The notes below the pieces were generated by a model that was not told where the DNA came from, did no database searches, and saw only the letters and a program-made list of their open reading frames with translations. Positions 1 through 4,960 of a DNA stretch of 6,399 nucleotides are shown in pieces. The first letter of the stretch is position 1. The number at the start of each line of letters is the position of its first letter. The translations under genes were made by a program, and so were the position numbers. This DNA comes from a bacterium (GTDB taxonomy: Bacteria; Oederibacteriota; JAJYGY01), in NCBI GenBank assembly GCA_021790555.1, contig JAJYGY010000314.1, positions 1 through 6,399 of the forward strand, given 5' to 3'.

Positions 1-90
1 GAATCGCCTTCTGTGTCAATACGAAACCCGGACGCCCCTGGATTTCAGGACTGTCGGCCCCGAGGCTGCCGAAGGGGCTGCGTGGAAAAA

Positions 91-167
91 TGGTGGGCGC
101 GACCGGACTCGAACCGGGGACCTCTTGCATGTCAAGGAAGCGCTCTAACCAACTGAGCTACGCGCCC
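91..167 (-). tRNA. tRNA-Val (anticodon GAC), CCA encoded
   Basis: Read on the minus strand this is a complete 77-nt cloverleaf. It has a perfect 7-bp acceptor stem (GGGCGCG with CGCGCCC), a 4-bp D stem (GCTC/GAGC) with a 9-nt loop, anticodon loop TTGACAT, a 5-nt variable loop, T loop TTCGAGT and a genomically encoded ACCA end. Anticodon GAC reads valine codons GUC and GUU. Two stem positions do not pair: the anticodon stem CTTCC/GCAAG has a C-C mismatch (30:40), and the T stem CCCGG/CCGGT has a C-U mismatch (49:65). All loop identity positions are intact, so it is probably functional, though slightly degenerate. A T5 run directly follows the CCA end. A promoter-like sequence lies 59 bp upstream, with a hairpin in between. 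Confidence 0.93.
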
Positions 168-179
168 GTCTCAACTGCC

Positions 180-220
180 AAAACGTGGATCTGCCCGCGC
201 TTCCGGGCGCCGGATCCACG
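180..220 (-). terminator. Hairpin with short U tract after surE (likely intrinsic terminator)
   Basis: A perfect 8-bp outer stem (CGTGGATC at 213-220 pairing with GATCCACG at 184-191, minus-strand sense) encloses an inner 5-bp stem GCCCG/CGGGC (204-208 with 193-197). It is followed on the minus strand by TTTT (180-183). It lies 40 bp past the surE stop codon, so it would end the surE transcript before tRNA-Val. The U tract is short, so termination may be partial. The hairpin also lies downstream of the promoter-like sequence at 226-253, so it would form the 5' leader of a tRNA precursor started there. Confidence 0.65.
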
Positions 221-225
221 GCCCG

Positions 226-253
226 ATTATCCAGGAAAAACATTACCCGTCAA
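226..253 (-). promoter_or_regulatory. Sigma-70-type promoter, probably for tRNA-Val
   Basis: On the minus strand TTGACG (248-253; five of six match TTGACA) is separated by 16 bp from GATAAT (226-231; five of six match TATAAT). It sits just past the surE stop and points at tRNA-Val. The expected start site, about 7 nt past the -10 box, falls near 219, at the outer base of the hairpin at 184-220. The assignment rests on sequence match and position only. Confidence 0.6.
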
Positions 254-259
254 GGAGTT

Positions 260-1012
260 TTATGAAAAATCCCACTCTTTCAGGCCCGCCACCTGGCTTT
301 GGTCCGTCATGGAGTAGCCGATGGGCGTGACGCTGATGAATCCCTGTTTCAGGGCCCGGTCGTCGCAGTCCGCGCCCCGGGAATGGACCTTGCGGGCCCC
401 GGTGAGCCAGTAGTAGTCGCGGCCATGGGGGTCCCGGCGCTTGACGAACTTGTCCTCGAAGCGGAAGGAGCCCTGGCGCGTCACCTTCACCCCGCGGATC
501 CGGGAGGCGGCCCGGTGGGGCACGTTGACGTTGAGCAGGGTGGAGGGCGCCAGGCCGCGCTTCAGGACCTGGGCGGCCAGCCTGCGTGCGAAGGACGCGG
601 CCGGGCGGAAGTCCGGGTCCCTGAAGCAGTCCAGGGACAGGGCCATGGCCGGCAGGCCCAGCATGGCCGCCTCGGTGGCGGCGGAGACCGTGCCGGAATA
701 GAGGATGTTGGTGCCGGTGTTGGGCCCCAGGTTGATGCCCGAGGCGACCAGGGCCGGCCTCTTGACCAGCCCGGCTCCCAGGGCGATCTTGACGCAGTCG
801 GCCGGGGTGCCCGAAACGGCGTAGCCGAACAGGGCGCCCCCGCGCCTCACCGGCTGCACGCGCAGGGGCAGCGCCATGGTGATGGAATGACCGGCCGCGC
901 TGCGCTCGGCGTCCGGCGCCACCACCAGGCACCTGTCCAGCCTGCGGAGCTCCCTGTGCAACGCCGCCAGCCCCGGCGCCAGGATGCCGTCGTCGTTGGT
1001 GATGAGGATCAT
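260..1012 (-). CDS. surE: 5'/3'-nucleotidase SurE (survival protein)
   Basis: 250 residues, the normal SurE length. SurE is a cytosolic, metal-dependent phosphatase that removes phosphate from nucleoside 5'- and 3'-monophosphates and is linked to stationary-phase survival. The hallmark metal site is present: N-terminal ILITNDDG with D7-D8, S38 in AERSAAGHS, and N94 in ASGINLGPN, followed by the conserved TGTNILYSGTVSAATEA region (residues 99-115). ATG at 1010-1012 places the NDDG motif at the family's usual distance from the start and has a weak GGTGG 5 nt upstream. A GTG three codons earlier (1019-1021) has a better GGAGGG (1032-1037), but 10 nt away, so the start is uncertain by three residues. 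Both candidate ribosome sites lie inside predicted hairpins. There is no functional link to the upstream metal operon beyond shared direction, and no pcm or nlpD neighbour is seen. Confidence 0.95.
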   Translation of the reverse strand: MILITNDDGILAPGLAALHRELRRLDRCLVVAPDAERSAAGHSITMALPLRVQPVRRGGALFGYAVSGTPADCVKIALGAGLVKRPALVASGINLGPNTGTNILYSGTVSAATEAAMLGLPAMALSLDCFRDPDFRPAASFARRLAAQVLKRGLAPSTLLNVNVPHRAASRIRGVKVTRQGSFRFEDKFVKRRDPHGRDYYWLTGARKVHSRGADCDDRALKQGFISVTPIGYSMTDQSQVAGLKEWDFS

Positions 1013-1078
1013 CGATGCCACCGAGCTAAGGCCCTCCGGGCCTGGTGGCATCGCCCCGCACGGTGTGCGGGGCGATGC
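1013..1078 (-). promoter_or_regulatory. Possible RNA switch upstream of surE (mutually exclusive hairpins)
   Basis: Three perfect inverted repeats overlap here. Hairpin A: 14-bp arms 1048-1061 and 1065-1078 with a 3-nt loop. Hairpin B: 10-bp arms 1044-1053 and 1013-1022, the second arm directly touching the surE ATG. Hairpin C: 6-bp arms 1029-1034 and 1038-1043 with a 3-nt loop, nested inside B. A and B both need 1048-1053, so they cannot coexist. B plus C would bury the alternative GTG start, the GGTGG site and the GGAGGG site, while A would leave B unable to form. The pairings are read directly; a regulatory role is inference. Confidence 0.45.
1048..1078 (-). repeat. Strong 14-bp inverted repeat between the GTPase gene and surE
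   Basis: GCATCGCCCCGCAC and its exact complement are separated by three bases, 41 bp past the GTPase stop codon. No T run follows on either strand, so it is not a typical intrinsic terminator. It could stabilise the 3' end of the metal-operon mRNA, attenuate transcription into surE, or be one arm set of the switch described for 1013-1078. Confidence 0.7.
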
Positions 1079-1119
1079 GAATCCAATTTCTCTCCAGGCC
1101 TGGCAGGGGTGCCCGGCGA

Positions 1120-2160
1120 TCAGCCGGGGCGGGGTCCCGGCCCAAACCCCTGACCCAATGCCTCCTTCAATATCGATTCCAGCTTCCCGCCGTCCAGGTC
1201 CCTGCCGATGAAGGTCAGCTGGGGTTTCAGGTCCGGCTCCTCGGTCCAGGGATGCAGGCGGGCCTGCCCGGCCGCCACCTGCACCAGCACCCAGGAACCG
1301 TCCTCCAGGCGCGCCAGGCCCTTCACCCGCTCCACGCCGGCTGGCAGCCTCCGCAGGGATTCCAGCAGGCGGCCGGGCTGGAAGGCCGAGGCCGGGAAAT
1401 ATTCCCAGGAATAATACCCGTCGAAGCTCAAAACGCCAGGGGAATTTTCCGCCCCGGGTTTCAGCAGCAGGGGCGCCTCCAGCTCGGCCCGCCAGGCGGC
1501 CCCGTCCAGGCGGCCATCCAGGGTCCATTCCAGCCGGGCGCGCGGGTTGGCCGCGCGGAGCGCCGTCTCCACGCCGGGCCGGGACGCGGCGGGCACCAGG
1601 TCGGCCTTGTTGGCCAGCAGCAGGCTGGCGTAGGAGGCCTGCTTGTCCATCAGTTCCGTGGCCCGGGAACCGGCCGCCGGGGAACCCCGCGAAGCGCGGC
1701 GGTGCAGGCGCCCGGCGTCCACCACGGTGACGGCGGCGGCCAGCGAGGCCAGGGGACGGAAGGCGGGATGCAGCAGGGTGTCCAGGGTCTCGGCCGGCTC
1801 GGCCAGGCCCGAGGATTCGACGAGGACCCAGTCCGGCTGGGCCGCCGGCACCGGGCCGGCGGGCCCAGTGCCGGAGTTCATCGAAACTCCGGCCCGGCCG
1901 CCCGCCGGCTTCTCCAGCAGGCGCTTCAGGCCCCGGAAGAGCTCCTCCTTCTGGGAGCAGCACAGGCAGCCCGAAAGCAGCTTCAGGGTGTCCAGGCCGA
2001 AGCGCTCCAGGAGCAGGGCGTCCCAGTTGGTGGCGCCGATCTCGTTGACCACCAGGGCCGCGCTTTCGCCTGCGGGCTTGAGGTTTTCCAGCCAGTGGCG
2101 CAGGAAGCTGGTCTTGCCGGAACCCAGGAAACCGGACACGAGGAGGATCTTGGATTTCAT
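1120..2160 (-). CDS. COG0523 / CobW-family G3E GTPase (metal chaperone)
   Basis: 346 residues. Family members are cytosolic P-loop GTPases that bind and deliver metals such as zinc, cobalt or nickel to client enzymes. Visible motifs: Walker A GFLGSGKTS (10-18), switch region VVNEIG (37-42), the metal-binding GCLCC (64-68, CxCC), Walker B ESSGLAEP (115-122) and guanine-specificity NKAD (184-187). A CobW_C-like C-terminal half runs from about 240 to 330. There is no His-rich linker. Residues 84-103 are a Gly/Ala/Pro-rich insertion encoded by nested palindromes (see 1842-1909), in a spot that is normally short. The start lies 19 bp after the cbiO stop. No Shine-Dalgarno is visible there, only a run of seven C, so translation may depend on coupling to cbiO. 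Linkage to CbiMQO and a Fur/Zur-type regulator supports a role in metal allocation. Authentic CobW of cobalamin synthesis is unlikely because no cobalamin genes are nearby. Confidence 0.9.
   Translation of the reverse strand: MKSKILLVSGFLGSGKTSFLRHWLENLKPAGESAALVVNEIGATNWDALLLERFGLDTLKLLSGCLCCSQKEELFRGLKRLLEKPAGGRAGVSMNSGTGPAGPVPAAQPDWVLVESSGLAEPAETLDTLLHPAFRPLASLAAAVTVVDAGRLHRRASRGSPAAGSRATELMDKQASYASLLLANKADLVPAASRPGVETALRAANPRARLEWTLDGRLDGAAWRAELEAPLLLKPGAENSPGVLSFDGYYSWEYFPASAFQPGRLLESLRRLPAGVERVKGLARLEDGSWVLVQVAAGQARLHPWTEEPDLKPQLTFIGRDLDGGKLESILKEALGQGFGPGPRPG
1842..1909 (-). repeat. In-frame palindromic insert in the GTPase gene, with flanking 8-bp repeats
   Basis: Outer arms 1855-1864 and 1900-1909 (10 bp, perfect) enclose inner arms 1870-1878 and 1885-1893 (9 bp, perfect) around a 6-nt loop. 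CCGCCGGC occurs directly repeated at 1842-1849 and 1902-1909, exactly 60 bp apart, which is 20 codons. Removing one 60-bp unit would leave LLEKPAAQPDWVLVESSG. That gives the spacing usually seen between the CxCC helix and the Walker B strand in this family. The symmetry is read directly; insertion of a small palindromic element is inference. High GC content makes the 8-bp repeat weaker evidence. Confidence 0.6.
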
Positions 2161-2179
2161 GGTTCGGGGGGGAGGCCGC

Positions 2180-3106
2180 TCATGGGTGCCCGTTCCGGCC
2201 GGCCTTGCCGGGCAGAAGGGCCTCCTCCACGGAGAGCGGCAGCCATTCCGGCCGGCGCCCCTCCTGGAGGGCCTTTTGGAAGAAGTACTTGGTGATCTCG
2301 GGCGGCTTCAGCCGGGCGCCCTCCAGCAGGGGCACGTCGGTGAGCACCTGGCGGGACGGCCCGTCGGCCACCACCCTGCCCTCGCGCATCACCAGCACGC
2401 GGTCCGCCAGGCGGGGCACCAGGTCCATCTCGTGGGTCACCACCAGAAGGGCGTAACCGTGGTCGCGGTGCAGGTGCTGCACCAGCTCCATCAGGTGGCC
2501 GGTGGCGGCCGGGTCCAGCCCCGCCGTGGGCTCGTCCAGGATGATGACGGTGGTGCGCATGTCTATGAGCCCGGCCAGGGCCACGCGCTTCATCTCGCCG
2601 CCGGAGAGGTGGTGGATGGGGCGGCCCTTCAGGTGTTCGGCCTCGGCCAGGTGCAGGGCCAGGGAAGCCCGGGCCTGAACCTCGGAGGACTCCAGGCCCA
2701 GGTTTTTCAGGCCGAAGGAGACGTCCTCCAGAACGTTGTTGCAGAACAGCTGGTCCTGCGAATCCTGGAACAGCAGCCCCACGGAGCGGAAGGCCTGTCC
2801 GGCGTTGTCGCCCTTCAGTTCCCGCCCCGCCAGCCGGATGGTCCCGGACTGGGGCTGCAGGAGGCCGGTGAGCAGCTTCAGCAGGGTGGTCTTGCCCGAA
2901 CCGTTGGGGCCGCAAAGGGCCACGGCCTCGCCCGCCTTCACCTGGAAGCCGACCCCCGCCACCGCCTCCACGCCGTCGTGGTAGCTGAAGCGCAGGTCCA
3001 GGCATTCCAGGGCCGGCACCCCGGGCGGGATGGGCAGGGGCGAGATGTCGCAGGCCTGCGGGCACGAATCGGACTTCAGGATTTCAAGGATCCTTTGCGA
3101 TGGCAT
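2180..3106 (-). CDS. cbiO: Energy-coupling factor transporter ATPase CbiO
   Basis: 308 residues. This is the cytosolic ABC ATPase that drives the group I ECF metal importer together with CbiQ and CbiM. All nucleotide-binding motifs are intact: Walker A GPNGSGKT (66-73), Q-loop Q114 in LLFQDSQDQLF, signature LSGGE (167-171), Walker B VIILDEPT (187-194), D-loop GLDP (196-199) and H-loop H225 in VVTHE. FQDSQDQLF is the typical CbiO/EcfA version of the Q-loop. The first 33 or so residues precede the usual CbiO start (LECLDLRFSYHDG) and include CPQAC, an unexplained extension. ATG at 3104-3106 is chosen because AGAAGGGG precedes it at suitable spacing; a downstream GTG (Val30) has no ribosome site. 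The 95-bp gap to cbiQ holds a G8 run on this strand but no clear terminator or promoter, so cotranscription is likely. Confidence 0.95.
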   Translation of the reverse strand: MPSQRILEILKSDSCPQACDISPLPIPPGVPALECLDLRFSYHDGVEAVAGVGFQVKAGEAVALCGPNGSGKTTLLKLLTGLLQPQSGTIRLAGRELKGDNAGQAFRSVGLLFQDSQDQLFCNNVLEDVSFGLKNLGLESSEVQARASLALHLAEAEHLKGRPIHHLSGGEMKRVALAGLIDMRTTVIILDEPTAGLDPAATGHLMELVQHLHRDHGYALLVVTHEMDLVPRLADRVLVMREGRVVADGPSRQVLTDVPLLEGARLKPPEITKYFFQKALQEGRRPEWLPLSVEEALLPGKAGRNGHP

Positions 3107-3201
3107 GGCACCCCTTCTGGAATGGACGTCCGCGGCCCCCGGCCGGAACCCGCCGCCCGTCCGCGCACCCCCCCCGAACCGGCCTTCCAACCCTTCCTGC
3201 C

Positions 3202-3882
3202 TCATCCTTCCCCGCCCCTGGCGCGCATGGCCTGGCTGATGCGTTCGGCCCGGTCGTAGGAGCGAAGGAAGATGTTGGCCGCGATCTGGCCGGACGTGGA
3301 AGCCGTGCTGGAGAAGCCGTTGAACCCCCCCCGCGCCTTGGCCGAGGTCTTCATGGCCGTGAACTCGTCCAAAAGGAGGAACACGTAGCGGTACATGAAC
3401 GAAAGCGTGTCCACCAGCACGGCCGGCACCCTGAACCAGCGCAGGGCCTGCAGCGTGTCGGCGAAGGGCGTGGTCAGCATCAGCAGCCCGGCCCAGGACA
3501 CGTCCGTGGTCACCCTCAGCCCCGCGTTCAGGCCCATGGCCATCCCGTCGTGGGTGAAATGGAGGGGGCCCAGGCTGAACCAGGCCTGGTGGCCGAAGCC
3601 CATGGAATAGCCCACCACCAGGGCAAGGATGGCCCAGGCCGGGGCCAGCAGGAACAGCAGCAGCAGCTTCCACGACACCCGCGAGGCGGCCAGCAGCACC
3701 AGGGCCGCGCCCAGCAGGCATTCGGAAAGCCGGGCCCTGGCCCACAGCGAATTGGAAAGCATGGCCGCCGCGGCCAGGGCCACCTTGGGCCGCGCGTCCC
3801 AGCGCCTCCAGCCGCGGGCCCTTCCCGTGAACTGCGACTTCTCTATTTCCAGGAAATCGTGGACGTTCAGCTGTCCGGACAT
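3202..3882 (-). CDS. cbiQ: ECF transporter transmembrane coupling protein CbiQ (EcfT type)
   Basis: 226 residues, in the usual CbiQ range. It is an inner-membrane protein with hydrophobic segments near 33-48, 53-67, 71-93, 128-142 and 153-172, followed by a cytosolic coupling region. The two Ala-Arg-Gly coupling motifs that contact the ATPases are visible: AKARGG (181-186) and AMRARGG (218-224). LRSYDRAERISQAM (206-219) is the conserved stretch just before the second motif. The start is 9 bp after the preceding cbiM stop (TAG), and a G8 run serves as the ribosome site, so the two genes are probably translationally coupled. A second G8 run lies in the coding sequence (3325-3332) at Arg184-Gly185-Gly186, exactly in the first coupling motif. 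Family membership is clear; the metal carried cannot be told from this protein. Confidence 0.95.
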   Translation of the reverse strand: MSGQLNVHDFLEIEKSQFTGRARGWRRWDARPKVALAAAAMLSNSLWARARLSECLLGAALVLLAASRVSWKLLLLFLLAPAWAILALVVGYSMGFGHQAWFSLGPLHFTHDGMAMGLNAGLRVTTDVSWAGLLMLTTPFADTLQALRWFRVPAVLVDTLSFMYRYVFLLLDEFTAMKTSAKARGGFNGFSSTASTSGQIAANIFLRSYDRAERISQAMRARGGEG

Positions 3883-3891
3883 CGCCCCCCC

Positions 3892-4902
3892 CTAGGCCCT
3901 GGCCCCCGCCTTATCCCCGAACAGCAGGTGCCAACCGCGCCCGATCAAGAATCCGGGAATCAGTCCCGCCAGCATCAGGAAAGCGTCCCAGATTTCCGTC
4001 GAAAACGCGGAAACGTCCAGGTAGGGTCCGCGGGGACGCAGGCCCGCCTTCTCCGCCATGAGCACGGCCTTGTCGTCCAGGGCCGGTCCGGTTCCGGGCT
4101 CCCGCGCGGCCTCCGCGGAGGCGGGCGCCAGGGACAGGTCTTCAGGGGCCGCCGCGGCGCCCAACGCCGGCAGGGCCGAAAGCAGCCCCAGGCCCGCCAG
4201 GGCGGCCAGGGCCGCGGCCCTGGCCTTGCGCGCCACGACTCCCAGCGATTCCATCACTTCGGGCCTCCGCCGGGCCATGGCCGCCACGGCCCAGCCCGTC
4301 GCCAGCATCTCCCCGACGGCGATGGGGCCCTGCAACGGCAGGTAGGCCAGGGCCAGCGCCGCCGCGTAGCCCCCAAAGGTGTATTGCGGAGCGGGGGAAA
4401 CCCAGGCGAAGTGGACGGCCAAAATGACGAGGTTGACGGCATAGGTCGCCAGGTCCCCCACCAGACCGGCCAGGCCCGCCGCGAAGCCCAGGGACCAGCC
4501 CGCCCCGCGGGCCAGCCTGAAGGCCAGCCAGCCGCCGCCCGCGCCCGCCAGGCCGAGGGCCAGGGTGTTGGCCCCCAGGGTGGTGATTCCCCCGTGGGCG
4601 AAAAAGAGCGCCTGCAGCAGCAGCGAGCAGGCGGCCAGCCCCGCCGTCACACCCGGCCCCAGCAGAACCGCGGCGAGGGGGGTGCCGCAGGGATGCGAAC
4701 AGGTGGTGCCCCCGAAGGCCGGGATGGGGATCAGCGAGGCGAAAAAGATGAAGGCCGCCGCCATGCCCAGCAGGGGTTTTCCGTTGGCCATGCCCCCGGC
4801 GAATTTCCCCATCCGCCAGGCCCCCCATCCGATCACGGCCAGGCCGACGGCGTTGGTGACGACAAGGCTGGGGCCTGTCAGGACCCCTTCGGTGATGTGC
4901 AT
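3892..4902 (-). CDS. cbiM: CbiM-type metal-binding membrane component with CbiN-like tail (copy 1)
   Basis: 336 residues. CbiM is the membrane S component that captures Co(II) or Ni(II); in solved NikM/CbiM proteins the metal is held by the amino terminus, His2 and a His in an SHPxG loop. Here M1-H2 and H70 in TTCSHPCG are present. Cys72 replaces the usual Thr, and position 59 is Pro where the neighbouring copy has His. Membrane segments fall near 12-28, 45-62, 76-100, 105-128, 137-166, 184-210 and 228-250. An Ala-rich loop (250-303) and a last membrane segment (304-327) follow, laid out like CbiN. An upstream ATG at 4945-4947 is rejected: Met-His must be N-terminal for metal binding, and AAAGGAGGG (4907-4915) fits 4902. 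It is colinear with the copy at 4961-6001, with 194 of 245 N-terminal residues identical by hand count. The metal could be cobalt, nickel or zinc. Confidence 0.93.
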   Translation of the reverse strand: MHITEGVLTGPSLVVTNAVGLAVIGWGAWRMGKFAGGMANGKPLLGMAAAFIFFASLIPIPAFGGTTCSHPCGTPLAAVLLGPGVTAGLAACSLLLQALFFAHGGITTLGANTLALGLAGAGGGWLAFRLARGAGWSLGFAAGLAGLVGDLATYAVNLVILAVHFAWVSPAPQYTFGGYAAALALAYLPLQGPIAVGEMLATGWAVAAMARRRPEVMESLGVVARKARAAALAALAGLGLLSALPALGAAAAPEDLSLAPASAEAAREPGTGPALDDKAVLMAEKAGLRPRGPYLDVSAFSTEIWDAFLMLAGLIPGFLIGRGWHLLFGDKAGARA

Positions 4903-4906
4903 GCCA

Positions 4907-4915
4907 CCCTCCTTT
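4907..4915 (-). promoter_or_regulatory. Shine-Dalgarno site deciding the start of cbiM copy 1
   Basis: AAAGGAGGG lies 4 nt before the ATG at 4900-4902 and inside the reading frame that would start at 4947. It settles the start in favour of the protein beginning Met-His. Confidence 0.85.
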
Positions 4916-4960
4916 CGGAAAACCGGCCCACCCTCCCGGCCTTCCACCTTCCACTGGGAT

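Noticed and set aside
14..19. TTGACA on the minus strand near the window edge (possible -35 box)
   Set aside because: The matching -10 box would fall outside the window, so it cannot be judged. Nothing else recognisable lies in 1-90 apart from a T5 run after the tRNA.
1013..1963. Upstream extension of the surE reading frame to 1963
   Set aside because: The frame stays open only because stops are rare at this GC content. It overlaps the GTPase gene on the same strand in another frame, and SurE homology begins exactly at the ATG at 1012.
3107..3201. Possible long-range stem (GGCCGG at 3141-3146 with CCGGCC at 3179-3184) in the cbiQ-cbiO gap
   Set aside because: A 6-bp pairing across a 32-nt loop in very GC-rich DNA is expected by chance. 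There is no T run and no promoter pattern.
4916..4945. GGCC...GGCC pairing followed by TTTT between the two cbiM genes
   Set aside because: Only 4 bp pair, around a long loop. The close spacing and strong downstream ribosome site favour read-through rather than termination.
4903..4947. Earlier ATG for cbiM copy 1, adding 15 residues
   Set aside because: A strong ribosome site lies inside that extension, and the metal-binding Met-His must be the true N terminus.
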